NCBI GenBank assembly: GCA_023205875.1
Contig: CP060759.1
Coordinates: 597,501-661,500, forward strand
Source of the DNA: Chloropicon primus
Lineage: Eukaryota > Chlorophyta > Chloropicophyceae > Chloropicales > Chloropicaceae
Length of the DNA stretch: 64,000 nucleotides
Direction: 5' to 3'
The translations under genes and the position numbers were made by a program. Positions 1 to 9,975 of this stretch are shown here, piece after piece (positions within the stretch are counted from its first letter, which is position 1; each line of letters opens with the position of its first letter). The notes below the pieces were generated by a model that worked only from the letters and a program-made list of their open reading frames with translations, was not told the DNA's origin and ran no database searches.

Positions 1-3000
1 AATCTTCGAGGGAGAAGAAAGTAGTGACCAGATTTAGTGTCTTCATGGCATAGCCCGCATAGGATGTCAACAGCTGCGTCAGCCTTTCCTGACCGTCCGC
101 AGTGATGAGATTCCCCAGCTCCGTCTGAATCAACATGCTGATGTTCTCGTGCACGCCCTTGTTCACTAGCTCGGTAAGCCTGTCAATGGATTGCCTTGGA
201 ATGTTGTATTCCCCTCCCACTTGCATCAGTTCGCTTTCACAGCTGCTAGCCTTTGAAGTGAGCGAATCAACGAGCCTGATCTGGAAAGCAATGATTTCTA
301 CTTTGCACTGCAATGCATCAAGCAAGGAATTGCTGAAGCCCTCGCTGTCAGGAGACTGCAACCCCTGGTGCTGACTTCTGCTTTTCGCGAGGCGCATCGC
401 ATCCAAAAGATGTTGCTGCCGCTTCTCCAGGGACACGAAGGATGGATCGCCCTCAGAAACGTTAAGCCGTTCACCCAAAAGGAGTTGCAAGTAAGCCGCA
501 TGGGAAAACATGTGGCGGTGCACGTAGAGGCGTCCCAGGACCTCAAGCGCGTCAACAGCCTTAGGCATGAGCGCCGGGAGCTTCTTCACTATCGTGTGGA
601 TCGGAGCCGGTCCTGCAGAGAGACCCGCTTGCTCGCGAAGGAATTCCTCCAAATAAGCTGGATTCTGCTGGATCAGGTCATTCTGTGCCTCCGGGCCCAT
701 GGACATGAGCTGGTTGTAGAGATATTTGTGGAAGCATATGTCATTGCTTGACATGCAGTGAGACAAGATTTTCGTGTACGTCTTCATTGCTTGGTGGGAC
801 TCGCTCTCAGCCTTACTGGCTGAGAGTGGGCTGCTCGTCAGTGCAACTTCTGTCATTGAAGAGGTTTTCAGCTGAGTCAAAACCTCAATAACCAGCACGT
901 AACACTCCTCGCGGACCCTCTGGTAGTCCTCCTTCCTTGCGTCGTTCTGCAGAGCAATATTCCGAGGATCTCTCATGGCAGCTGCCTGAATGACCAAGTC
1001 CACCGCCCCTTGGTAAGCTTTCAGATCAATCAACTCGCTGAAGACTGCGTAGATATTGACAACAAGTGGGACTTGAAGCAACATCTTCAGAGCGTTTTGA
1101 ATCAGCTCGTTTCTCTCCGCGCCACTAGCTTTCCTGGCGCTGCGGAGGCTCATTCTGGCGTCGTAGAAAATCCTGTCTTCAGACTGGAACAGAGTTGGAC
1201 AAGTGGCTTCAAGCTCACTGCTGATTTCCTTCAAGTGAATGGCGCCACTTGACACGTCCATCTTGTAGCTCATCAGCGCCGAGACGAGGGATCGCATCAA
1301 ATTGTCCCCCTCGTCCATCACCACGAGCTCGTGCAGAGTACCCTTCCTGCCGGATGATTTACCTGAAAGTGAGAAGAAATCTCTTGGGGGGCCTTCCAGT
1401 CTATTGACCAGCAAGGCGAGGTTGCCATTGGTCTTTTCTTGCAACATCCGAAGCATCTTGAGGGTCTCATAGCACCTCTGCAACAAAGAGCACAGGGAAG
1501 TGATGCAACTTTGCTCCTTTGCCATTGCAATTTCAACCTTTTGCCTCGTCCGCCTGCCATTCTCGGATATGTAACCCCGGGAGTCCTCGCTCAAGATGTA
1601 CTCCTGGTGGTGGGTGAACTCGATCATGTATTGTACGAGTGACGAGATGCGTTCCTCTAAAAGCCTCATGGACTTGGTGTTCATTGCTAAGCCGTATTCG
1701 ACTTTGCTGCCCCTGGCATCAATACTGAACACACCAATGTCCCACACCGGGCGCAGGAGCCTCGCGGCAAGAAGAGCAAAGCCGTCAAGTCTCGCTGAGA
1801 ATTTGATTTTCGGCTCGCGAGGGCCACCCATGTCAAAAGTGCTGGCGACTGGGGTTGAAATCTCTCCCAAGGAATCGTCCTCCTGGACAGGTCTCCCCGT
1901 GAAGTCGGGGTCCGAGAATACTTTCCTGGCTTCCTCAATGACAAAGGGTGACTTGGCAATGACTTGCATCACTGCTGCAGCTTCGTCCGCCTCCAAACCG
2001 AAGGAAGACTTGAGCTCGTCCAGCCAAAAATCAGCGTCTGCACTGTTTGACCTCACGACAGACGCCGCAAATATGAGGCACATGCACGCGGACTCCGCCA
2101 AGCCGTAGTTCTGGAAGAAGTTCCTGATGTGATCCCTGTTTCCGCTCTCCACCAAGTTCTGCAACAAATCGACTGGCCTGAGCTTTTCCACGATGAGCGT
2201 TCCCGAGGTACTGACGAGCGAGAACCTCTTTGCCGGCAGCATCGCCGAGTGCAAAACCTCAGACAAATCACCGTAAAGGTCCCCCTTGACCTGTACTGTT
2301 TGCTTCAACACCTCCGGAGGCTCCATCTCAGCGATTGCACACACGTGCCCCCGAATCAACTCCATCGTGACAGACTCCACGATGTCGTTTGTGCCCTCGG
2401 CGTTCGCTCCCAGGGTGAAGTCCTTGGAGGTGAGCAACAGCTGGGTGTGCGAATGGTCGTCAGCCTCGCAGGAGAAGAGGTACAGCCCCTCCTTGCAGAA
2501 CGCGTACTCCACGACGAGGGACTCGGAGTGTGACCTGTGAGGCGATCCCACGCCAAACACGCCCTTGTGGCTACCAAATGGGGGCCTGTCAGGCGCCCTC
2601 ATAACATATTTGACCCTAAGCTCCGATGGCCTTGGCGTCGTCCTTCCGTTGTAGTACCCGTAGGAGAAAGTCGACAAAAACAGCCTCCTTCCGTCCCCCA
2701 TGATTCCAACAAGATGCAGGTTCTGCGAAGCGGATTTGTCTAGGATGGCTATGTGCACAAGGTCTGTTGGCTTGGTGGTGCTCGTTCGGGAATACGAGTT
2801 CCCGCTCTCTCTGGCAAACAGCTGCCTTCCCAAGCCGTTGGGCCCACCGCGCCTCGCAGCATCGATAATGTCGCTGATTTCAGCAACCTTCTTTGGATTG
2901 GCTCTTCTATCCTCACCCAGGTCAAATACCTGGATGGTTGAGGCCCTGGTCCTTGCGTACATGATTCCCCTCTCCTCATCAATGATGAGCTGCTCGACTG

Positions 3001-4018
3001 GACTGGGAGCCCCTCTGAGAAACGTGGGAATCACCATATTCAGCAAGTTCTTCGAATGACAGACCAGGGAGCACCTCTTGTTCCTCCAGTTGTCCCCTAC
3101 ACTGTACGAAAGCTCGTAGATGTGCCCGTTCTCCCCTCCCAAGAATATTCTGCCCTCAGAAGTGGCACAGATGCTCGACATCATGACAGTGTCCGTAGAG
3201 ACGCTGTACAAGGGCAGGGGCTGGAGGTTCATGGACTCGTAGGAAGACTCCAAGCTCCCGTACCCGCCCCTTCCGCCTTTCGACTGCATCACGATGCCCA
3301 CAAGAGTCACCTCAACGGATGTGCATATGACCAAAACGTGCTGGATGGCCTCCCAAAAGACGCCGGGCTTCACTGGCGCCAAGGCGACGGCGCTGATCGC
3401 TTGCTCCTGGCCCTCGTACTGCACGACGTTTGGATCCGTCTCGCTGTCAAACTTCCAGATGAAAACAGCGTTGTCTACCGTCGCCCAGGCTCTCCTGATG
3501 CTCGGGAAGAGCCCCGTGAGGCACACAACAGGCTGGTGGGCGTCCCCCGCGTTGCTGCCGGAAATCTCCCCGCTCCCCGCCGCGAGGCTCACGTTGTACT
3601 TTTCGCGGATGACGTCCGGAAGAGCCGTGATCCCGAGCTGCGCGGACGCCGTGTTGTTCACAATGCGAACCGTCTGAGGCCACCCCGGCTGCTGGAAGCT
3701 GCATTTGGTCGAGGAGTTCTGCACTCGGAACGCTTTCTCGAGATCGTCCATGTGCAGGTTCCGCCCCGCGTCCTCCTTGATGACTTTGGACAGGATATCC
3801 GAGCCTTCCCTCACCCTCGAGGAGTCCACCGCTCCCAGAAACCTCGTCTTCTCGCCAGACCGTCCAGCGCTCTTCTTCCACAACGGGCTCGAGGCATCCG
3901 GTCCATTATTGACCACCGGCCTGTCCGTCCAACCCGTCCCCGGCCTCGGAGTCCGCTGCTCCTCCACATACTCCGTCCCCGCTTGCGCCCGCCACGCTGA
4001 TGGCGGAGGTCCCGACAT
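1..4018 (-). CDS. NUP155: Nucleoporin Nup155/Nup170-type, C-terminus off the left edge
   Basis: One uninterrupted minus-strand frame opens at the ATG at 4018 and is still open at base 2, giving 1,339 visible residues of a family usually near 1,400, so only a short C-terminal part is missing. The N-terminal third reads as the Nup155 beta-propeller, with the family-like stretches GLFPSIRRAWATVDNAVFIW, PGVFWEAIQHVLVICTSVEV and FLGGENGHIYELSY. The remainder is alpha-helical, as in the inner-ring scaffold. Nup155 is a structural inner-ring component of the nuclear pore and is needed for pore assembly. I checked frame continuity at several points along the 4 kb and found no intron. It lies head-to-head with RanBP1, another nuclear-transport gene, across 566 bp. 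Confidence 0.9.
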   Translation of the reverse strand, partial: MSGPPPSAWRAQAGTEYVEEQRTPRPGTGWTDRPVVNNGPDASSPLWKKSAGRSGEKTRFLGAVDSSRVREGSDILSKVIKEDAGRNLHMDDLEKAFRVQNSSTKCSFQQPGWPQTVRIVNNTASAQLGITALPDVIREKYNVSLAAGSGEISGSNAGDAHQPVVCLTGLFPSIRRAWATVDNAVFIWKFDSETDPNVVQYEGQEQAISAVALAPVKPGVFWEAIQHVLVICTSVEVTLVGIVMQSKGGRGGYGSLESSYESMNLQPLPLYSVSTDTVMMSSICATSEGRIFLGGENGHIYELSYSVGDNWRNKRCSLVCHSKNLLNMVIPTFLRGAPSPVEQLIIDEERGIMYARTRASTIQVFDLGEDRRANPKKVAEISDIIDAARRGGPNGLGRQLFARESGNSYSRTSTTKPTDLVHIAILDKSASQNLHLVGIMGDGRRLFLSTFSYGYYNGRTTPRPSELRVKYVMRAPDRPPFGSHKGVFGVGSPHRSHSESLVVEYAFCKEGLYLFSCEADDHSHTQLLLTSKDFTLGANAEGTNDIVESVTMELIRGHVCAIAEMEPPEVLKQTVQVKGDLYGDLSEVLHSAMLPAKRFSLVSTSGTLIVEKLRPVDLLQNLVESGNRDHIRNFFQNYGLAESACMCLIFAASVVRSNSADADFWLDELKSSFGLEADEAAAVMQVIAKSPFVIEEARKVFSDPDFTGRPVQEDDSLGEISTPVASTFDMGGPREPKIKFSARLDGFALLAARLLRPVWDIGVFSIDARGSKVEYGLAMNTKSMRLLEERISSLVQYMIEFTHHQEYILSEDSRGYISENGRRTRQKVEIAMAKEQSCITSLCSLLQRCYETLKMLRMLQEKTNGNLALLVNRLEGPPRDFFSLSGKSSGRKGTLHELVVMDEGDNLMRSLVSALMSYKMDVSSGAIHLKEISSELEATCPTLFQSEDRIFYDARMSLRSARKASGAERNELIQNALKMLLQVPLVVNIYAVFSELIDLKAYQGAVDLVIQAAAMRDPRNIALQNDARKEDYQRVREECYVLVIEVLTQLKTSSMTEVALTSSPLSASKAESESHQAMKTYTKILSHCMSSNDICFHKYLYNQLMSMGPEAQNDLIQQNPAYLEEFLREQAGLSAGPAPIHTIVKKLPALMPKAVDALEVLGRLYVHRHMFSHAAYLQLLLGERLNVSEGDPSFVSLEKRQQHLLDAMRLAKSRSQHQGLQSPDSEGFSNSLLDALQCKVEIIAFQIRLVDSLTSKASSCESELMQVGGEYNIPRQSIDRLTELVNKGVHENISMLIQTELGNLITADGQERLTQLLTSYAGYAMKTLNLVTTFFSLED

Positions 4019-4337
4019 TGCCCCTCTCTGCCTCGCACCGCCGACACAAACTCCTCTCCCTCAAAGCACTCCGAGAGACAAAACGAAACCGAAGCCTTCA
4101 CGATTCCAAGCCCCTCCTCCGCTGTCGTAACGTAACGCGTCAAAGAGACGCTGGCGTCGAAGAGAGCGATCCTAAGACCGTGCGCGTGTCCCTCGACCCC
4201 AGCAATGCCACCAAAGCCTCTGCGACGCTCCACCAGTGCCCTCTCCCTCTCTCCCTCTCTCTCTCTCTCTCTCTCGTGCCTCCTGATCTCTTTCCTCTCG
4301 CCAAGACCTTGACAAGAAGAATCCGAGAACGCCAAGC

Positions 4338-4370
4338 GTCGAGTGAGATATCAATGGAAAGCTCGTGAGC
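4338..4370 (+). promoter_or_regulatory. Recurrent upstream motif, copy a
   Basis: The core reads GAGATATCAATGGAAAGCTC followed by GTGAG. It aligns without gaps to copies at 24568-24600, 28763-28796, 54065-54097 and 56670-56703. It lies 215 bp upstream of the RanBP1 start, in the same orientation. Confidence 0.5.
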
Positions 4371-4546
4371 AGGCCCTTGTCACGGTGACCTCCTCGTCCT
4401 CCTCGTCAACCGCCTTCCGTCCGAACCCTTGGCCCAAAGGTCCTTCGCTCTCCGTTTCCAGATCGATCGATCGTGCGGCGGAAGAACACCCGATCAAAGT
4501 GAGAGCCGAGGAGCAGAAAAAAATTTCGCAGACGGCGGCGACGAGA

Positions 4547-4550
<4 letters not shown>

Positions 4551-4576
<26 letters not shown>
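4551..4576 (+). repeat. (AG)n microsatellite in the RanBP1 5' leader
   Basis: A perfect AG tract of about 13 units ends 8 bp before the RanBP1 start codon. Similar GA/CT tracts lie upstream of, or in introns of, many other genes in this window. Confidence 0.9.
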
Positions 4577-4577
<1 letters not shown>

Positions 4578-4584
4578 AGTGATC

Positions 4585-5650
4585 ATGGCGGAGGAACCAA
4601 CGACGAAGGGGGAGAAGGAGGAGGAGACCAAGGTGAGTTCGACCGCAAAGGAACGTGCCGTCAGTCGAAATGGTTTCGTCGTCTTCTTTTACCGTTTCAC
4701 AGAGAGAGAGAGAGAGAGAGAGACGGTTTGGTTTGGTTTGGTTTGGTTTGTGGCATGGAGAGTGGAGTGTCTCGATCGTGGTGGTGTCTTGGCGAGGGAG
4801 AGGGAGCGAGTGGACTGGACTCAGAGGATTTCGAGGCTGAGGTGTTGTTCGCTTCGTGGAGGGGTTGGTATTGACTCTGCTGTGTTTGTGTTTGTGGTTT
4901 TTTTTTTTGGTTTGGGTGGTGGACCTCCTGCAGGTTGCGCCTACTCCTATCTTTGGACAGGGCTCGACTTTCGCTGGGACGGGATTCAGTGGCTTTAGCA
5001 TGAACTCGGGAGGCTTCGCCTCGAGCGGGACGAGCGAGGCGTCCGGTGGAACCGCCGCGGCTGCGAACCCGGAGGAGGAGTGCCAGGCGGAGTTCAAGCC
5101 GGTGGTTCAGCTCGAGAAGGCGGAGGTGACAACCGGGGAGGAGTCCGAGGAAGTGAAGTTGGAGTACAAAGCCAAGCTGTACCGGTACGACTTTGAGAAG
5201 CAGGAGTGGAAGGAGAGGGGCGTTGGACCTTGCAGGATTCTAGAAGACAAGAAAACCAAGAAGACCAGGGTCCTCATGAGACGTGACAAGCTCCATAAGA
5301 TTTGCGCAAACTTCCTCATCATGCCTGGAACGGCCCTGCAGAACCACCAGGGCAACGACAAGACTTGGGTCTGGTCGACGCCAGACTTCTCGGAGGAGGA
5401 GATGAAGACCGAGCTTTTCACGATCAGGTTCGGGACCGTCGAGAAGGCCAACGAGTTCAAGGAGGCCTTTGAGGCGGGCATGAAAGCGAACGAGGAGCTT
5501 GGAATTCTGGACGAGTCGAAGGAGGCTGAGTCGAAGGAGGAGGGCGAGGAGAAGAAGAAGGAGGACGGGGCGGACGAACTGGCAAAGGGCCTTGCCGACG
5601 TGAAGGTAGAGGGGGAGGAGAAGAAGGAGGAAGAGGAGAGCAAAGAATAA
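4585..5650 (+). CDS. RANBP1: Ran-binding protein 1 (RanBD) with an FG-bearing N-terminus
   Basis: Two exons are called, 4585-4632 and 4934-5650, with a 301-bp phase-0 GT-AG intron. They encode 254 aa. The RanBD follows an acidic segment and contains the conserved WKERGVGPCRIL, RVLMRRDKLHKICAN and TWVWSTPDFSEE stretches, which match RanBP1 better than other RanBD proteins. RanBP1 binds Ran-GTP and helps RanGAP dissociate and hydrolyse export complexes on the cytoplasmic side. The N-terminus, encoded from the start of exon 2, has a nucleoporin-like PIFGQ and further Phe/Gly-rich sequence, which is unusual for RanBP1 and recalls Nup50/Nup2-type proteins. The C-terminal tail is Glu/Lys-rich. The start is the first ATG after the AG tract, and exon 1 supplies only 16 residues. 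Confidence 0.88.
4699..4750 (+). repeat. (GA)n followed by (GTTTG)5 in the RanBP1 intron
   Basis: An AG/GA tract at about 4701-4723 is followed by five GTTTG pentamers (about 4725-4750). Both lie inside the RanBP1 intron. Confidence 0.85.
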
Positions 5651-5805
5651 GTGAGCAGGATGGAATGCCTTTGAAAAACACCTCGGCTTCTTTAATATAC
5701 AATCACAAAAGAAACTTTTTGCCACCCCTGGAGTACTCTCCTGTTTCTTGCATGGGACGCCTTTACCGCGCACGAGGGGCTGCCTTCGAAAAACGCCTCG
5801 AGACT

Positions 5806-5847
<42 letters not shown>

Positions 5848-6166
5848 TTGTGTGTGTATGTGTGCACCTTTCCCACTCCGTTCGAAGAAGGACCCCATAC
5901 GCCGACAGGTCGGATTCGATCGTAGGATCAAAAGGACAGGTTCCAAGGGAGGCCGACCATCTTTTGGCATTCAAGTCCCTTGCGAACACGCCCACCCACA
6001 CCCACACCCACGAACACACGCTCCTCCTTCCCCCCTCCTTCCCCTCCTTCCCAAGGCGAAATTTGTTCCTAGTTTGGAGAGTAGTTTAAATCAATCGTAC
6101 AGGTGAGAGAGAGAGAGAGAAGGAGACAGCGTCGGGAGGGAGAGGAGCGTCGCAGTGCGAGGCAAG
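5651..6166. other. Intergenic region RanBP1 3' end to CLUAP1 5' end
   Basis: These 516 bp contain a CT tract running into a TG tract (about 5808-5864), an ACCCAC-type tract (about 5991-6012) and a GA tract (6104-6122) close to the CLUAP1 start. Two similar short blocks, TTTGAAAAACACCTCGGCTT near 5669 and a relative near 5784, look like a diverged direct repeat. No gene was recognised. Confidence 0.6.
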
Positions 6167-7542
6167 ATGTCTTTCCGGGAGTTGAGGAACTTCACGGAGA
6201 CCATGAGGTGCCTTGGGTATCCTCGGTTGATCAGCATGGAAAACTTCCGGACGCCAAACTTTGAACTCGTGGCAGACCTGTTGTACTGGCTCTTGAAGAG
6301 GTGAGTGAGAGAGGAGAGAGGGAGCGGAGGGTGGAGACCAAAGGTGAGAGCTTTGTGGACTGACGATGGCCTTGCTTCTTGTCACCGCTCAGGTACGACC
6401 CGGAGATATCCATATCGGACGAGATCAGCACGGAAAGCGACCGCGTCTTGTTCCTCAAGTCGACGGCAAAGATTATGTTGTCCAAAGCGAGGGTGAAGCT
6501 GAACTTGAAGCGGTTGTACGCAGCGGACGGACACGCGGTGAGGGAGCTCCTGAAGATAGCAAACATGCTCCGGGATGCGACGACGAAGGCCGAAGCGCAG
6601 AACGAAGCGGAAGCGGTGGAGGTCCTCGACCTGGACAGGAAGAGCTTAGACCCCAAGCAGGTGAGGGAGCACGCCACGGACATCACGCGGTGTGGTGCTT
6701 TCCTTTACGACGTGCTGCAGAACGAGATTCAGAGCAGGGACATGCGGTACAGGGCGGTGAACAGCAACATCGATTTGGAAGAAATCGAGAGGGCGGTGCA
6801 GAACTCCATTCAGTCTGTGCGGGAGAACATCACCAACCTCGACATCCAGCTGGACGAGCTGGAGAAGGACAAGTCAAACTTGGAGTCCAAGATAGAAAAG
6901 AGGAGGGCAGAGCTCGAGAGGAGCGAGAAGCGCCTGAGTACTCTGCAGAGCGTGCGGCCGGCTTACATGGACGAGTACGAGCAGCTGCAGGCCAAGATGC
7001 AAGACCTTTACACAAAGTACTTGGAGAGACACAGGAACCTGGAGTACCTCGAGAGTCAGCTCGAGCTGTACAGGTCCAAGGAGCAGAAGGAGATTGACGA
7101 GGCGAGCAAGAAGATCCGAAAGATGCAGAGGCGTCTTCAGGACGAGGAGATGAGGATTCTCAGGGGCGAAGTCGCCATCGAGGACAATGAGCTTGACGAC
7201 GACGACATCACAGACATTACAGAAGACAGTGGCTTCCTCAGCCCCGGGGCTCAGTCCACGCTGCAGTCCACGAGGAGGAGGTCCATCGTGGAAACGCAGC
7301 TTCCGGGGGATTTGGTGAGCTCTGCGGAGAAGACTGTCCAAGGGAGCCTTGCGATTAACGACGATGATTCGGACGAGGACGCCTTTTCCGATCTCACCGA
7401 AGCCTCTGAGGACAGCGACACGCACCTCTCTGTCAACGACGAGGACGGCCTTGACGAGGACGACTTGATTGAGGAAGAGGACGATGCGGACATTCTGAGC
7501 GGGGATGACTTCACGACGGAAGGAAGCGATAACGAGTTTTGA
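6167..7542 (+). CDS. CLUAP1: Clusterin-associated protein 1 / IFT38, intraflagellar transport subunit
   Basis: Exons 6167-6300 and 6393-7542 (a 92-bp intron splitting an Arg codon) give 427 aa, close to the animal protein (about 413). The N-terminus [20 protein letters not shown], then [20 protein letters not shown], is diagnostic of the CLUAP1/DYF-3/IFT38 calponin-like N-terminal domain. Residues of about 180-310 form a long coiled coil, and the C-terminus is Asp/Glu-rich and disordered. IFT38 is a peripheral IFT-B subunit required to build cilia. Its presence means the lineage retains, or recently retained, a flagellated stage. The gene ends 39 bp from the stop of the convergent kinesin gene. 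A TGTAA polyadenylation-type signal lies at 7552-7556. Confidence 0.95.
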
Positions 7543-7551
7543 TTGTCTCTT

Positions 7552-7556
7552 TGTAA
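7552..7556 (+). terminator. TGTAA polyadenylation-type signal of CLUAP1
   Basis: TGTAA, the usual chlorophyte poly(A) signal, begins 9 bp after the CLUAP1 stop. Similar signals follow the glycine-rich gene (34231 and 34240), TGD1 (60265), ITPase and PiT. Confidence 0.4.
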
Positions 7557-7581
7557 TGAATTTACCAAAATATTAAATTCT

Positions 7582-9975
7582 TTAGCTCCACTTTGGCTTC
7601 TCCGGACTGGACGACTTGAAGTTTGCCGCCGACAATGGCCGGCGAGTTGGGACTGCTGCCGCTGACTTTCTGGCCACTGCGCTTGCAGGCCTCTTCTCCA
7701 CGGAGAGTCTCTTGTTCTCGTCGGACTGCTTCCTGACGCGGGACCGCAGCCTCTCGATCTCCGCGTCTTTGGCGCTTGTGTTCGTTTGATTCTTCTTCGC
7801 CTGCCCGAGCTCGCACGTCGCTACCCGAGTTGCAAACCTGAGCGTGCTCACGGTTTCACTGGCATTGTCCTTCTCAGGCGCAATGTGGCTCAGCATCAAA
7901 ACCTTGCTACTTCCGCTCATCGATTCGGCCAAGAGATGGGTGAGCTTGCTGTTTCTAAATGGAACGTGCTTCTTCTTCTTCGATGCAAGCGCTTGGATGA
8001 CATCCCCAAGGGCGCTCAGACTCTTGTTAATGCTCTGAGCTTCCTTCAACCTTTCTCCGGTGGCTTGCGACCTTCCCACTCGCTCGCTTCCGGCGAGATC
8101 GATGAGGTTGACCTTCGCATGAGTCTCCACCCCGTTCAGACGATTGCTCGAGGTGACATTGATGGTGAAGACGCTGTGACTTCGGCTTGATCTCTCGTTC
8201 ATCTTTGTCGCCCCAATCGATCTGTTTTCGTGGCCCTTCTCCATCAACGCCATGACCTCTGGGATGTCGGAGACGCTCATGACTGTGAGACCAGGCACGT
8301 CCACCCCACTTCCTCCTGCGTCGGCGCTACTGCCCCTGATTTCCAGCTTCTTGTCCTTCTTCTGGTCGTCCAGAAGGTCCCTTAGCTGCTCGTTGTAGAT
8401 CTCCAGCATCTGAATCGACACGTCGAAGTCGTGCGTGGCCGAACTCCTTTCGATGTTTCTGAAAAGGTCTTCCACGACCCTCGTGTTGACTCCCCTTTCA
8501 GCGCCTTGGTTGCCGGTCATCGTGTGCGTCTTTCCACTGCCGGTCTGACCGTACGCGAAAAGGCAGACGTTGTAGCCATCAAGAGCGCTCTGAACAAATG
8601 GGGAGATCTCGTTCCAGACCTTTTCCTGCGTCGAGGATTCGTCGAAAACTTTCTCAAAAGCAAAGTTGGTGTTGCTTCCTTCGGACAACCAAATTTTGTC
8701 CTTGCCGAAATCCGAGGTGCAGTCCACGTTCACGATGGACGCCTCGGTGCTCCCTGTCGCGCCAGGCGGTCTGACGCGCGTGTACACCCTGATGTTGCCC
8801 TTGAGGTCAAGGATCTCGTTGTTCAGCCTCGCGTTCTCCGCCTGGATAGTACTGTAGTCCTTCACAACGGCATACATGGGCTCAATGTGGTGTTGGAGCT
8901 GCGACAACTCGATCTGAAAGGCCGTGAACGCGAGGCTGGCGTCCATTTTGATCGATTTGCATATTTTCTTTGCTTCGCTTGCCTCCCCCTTCAATGCTTT
9001 CACTTTCGCCAAGACTCTCGCGTTGGTTTCCTGCCTGTCCTTCCTCACGTCCTCCAATTCGGCCTCAGCCTTTGCCCTTTCAGTTTCAGCGGCAGCTTTC
9101 TCCTCCGCGTCCCTTTTCATCTCGGCGACCCGTTCGCCATTCTCCAGGCTTTCCGCGGCAGCCTTCTTTGACTGCTCGAGGGATGCCCTCAGCCTCTTCA
9201 GCTCTGTCTCCTTCTTCAGAAGACGCCTTTCGTATTCTGAGGTCAAGCTGCTCAGCACGGACTCGATCACGGGACCCAAAGTCTCGACTGTCCTTTCAGG
9301 CGATACGCTGCCGGCAGATGCTGGCGAGATGGAGAGGGGGCTGCTCCCCATTGTCGCGTTCAGCAAATTCGTGCACTGCTGCATGAGCCTAGTCACAGAG
9401 ACTGCTGCCTGCACGCCGCGGCCTTTGGCGTTCTTTATGGCTGAAGCACGGGCCAAGGGTAGAGACTCCGGGAGCCCCGGCGTCTGGAACCCCGGAGTCT
9501 TCACGTCGCCGCAGTCGTCACCACTGACCTCGCTCCTCAAGGGAGTCATGTTGAGGCTCGACTTGCTGCTTCCCGAGGTGCCAACCTCTCCAGGTTTCCT
9601 CTCGGCGTTCCACAGGGACCTGAGACGCAAAATTGTGTTCACCACGGGATGACCCCTCGCCGCATCCAGGTCCGCTAGGTGGAAGAGGTCGTCCCTCTCG
9701 AGGCCGACACTTAGGCAACCGTCAAAGAAGTTGTCAAAGTTGTACGTCTTGGGGAGCGCCTCCGCGGGCTGCGCCGTCTGTCTATACACCTGCACGTTCA
9801 AAAGCCGGCACAGCACCTCGCCACTCCTCAAGCTCTCGCAGAATGCCGCGTCATCCTCCGCGGGCACCTCTACCCCGATCGCCTCCCGAACAAACTCCGC
9901 TGCCTCCTTCCTCCTCATCCGGCTCTCCTGCGCGGTGGTCTCCCTCATTCCCTCCACCGAGAGACTGTAGAGCAT
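7582..9975 (-). CDS. Kinesin-14 with N-terminal CH domain (KCH-like)
   Basis: This is a single-exon gene of 797 aa from the ATG at 9975; the frame stays open further upstream only with non-ATG codons. A calponin-homology domain occupies about residues 20-125 (FCESLRSGEVLCRLLN, KTYNFDNFFDGCLSVGL), a coiled coil follows to about 375, and the kinesin motor starts at NIRVYTRVRPP. The motor has the P-loop GQTGSGKTHT, switch I NERSSRSHS and switch II DLAGSE. The neck upstream of the motor (ENARLNNEILDLKGNIRVY) marks it as kinesin-14, the minus-end-directed class. A CH domain plus central motor is the plant KCH architecture, which links actin and microtubules. A short basic tail follows the motor. 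The gene is convergent with CLUAP1 and divergent from SKI2. Confidence 0.9.
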   Translation of the reverse strand: MLYSLSVEGMRETTAQESRMRRKEAAEFVREAIGVEVPAEDDAAFCESLRSGEVLCRLLNVQVYRQTAQPAEALPKTYNFDNFFDGCLSVGLERDDLFHLADLDAARGHPVVNTILRLRSLWNAERKPGEVGTSGSSKSSLNMTPLRSEVSGDDCGDVKTPGFQTPGLPESLPLARASAIKNAKGRGVQAAVSVTRLMQQCTNLLNATMGSSPLSISPASAGSVSPERTVETLGPVIESVLSSLTSEYERRLLKKETELKRLRASLEQSKKAAAESLENGERVAEMKRDAEEKAAAETERAKAEAELEDVRKDRQETNARVLAKVKALKGEASEAKKICKSIKMDASLAFTAFQIELSQLQHHIEPMYAVVKDYSTIQAENARLNNEILDLKGNIRVYTRVRPPGATGSTEASIVNVDCTSDFGKDKIWLSEGSNTNFAFEKVFDESSTQEKVWNEISPFVQSALDGYNVCLFAYGQTGSGKTHTMTGNQGAERGVNTRVVEDLFRNIERSSATHDFDVSIQMLEIYNEQLRDLLDDQKKDKKLEIRGSSADAGGSGVDVPGLTVMSVSDIPEVMALMEKGHENRSIGATKMNERSSRSHSVFTINVTSSNRLNGVETHAKVNLIDLAGSERVGRSQATGERLKEAQSINKSLSALGDVIQALASKKKKHVPFRNSKLTHLLAESMSGSSKVLMLSHIAPEKDNASETVSTLRFATRVATCELGQAKKNQTNTSAKDAEIERLRSRVRKQSDENKRLSVEKRPASAVARKSAAAVPTRRPLSAANFKSSSPEKPKWS

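Larger units (their letters stand above)
4019..4584. promoter_or_regulatory. Shared Nup155/RanBP1 divergent intergenic region
   Basis: This 566-bp region separates two start codons and must hold both promoters. It contains a CT dinucleotide tract (about 4241-4275), a copy of the recurrent upstream motif (4338-4370, plus orientation) and an AG tract (4551-4576) that ends 8 bp before the RanBP1 ATG. No additional gene is evident. The promoter role is inferred from position. Confidence 0.6.

Noticed and set aside
3056-4000. 314-codon open frame on the plus strand opposite Nup155
   Set aside because: It is antisense to a well-matched conserved protein and is explained by high GC at third positions; no family pattern is visible.
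5748-6089. Open frames rich in Leu/Ser/Val through CT and TG tracts near 5.8 kb
   Set aside because: They arise from dinucleotide repeats between RanBP1 and CLUAP1 and have no domain content.
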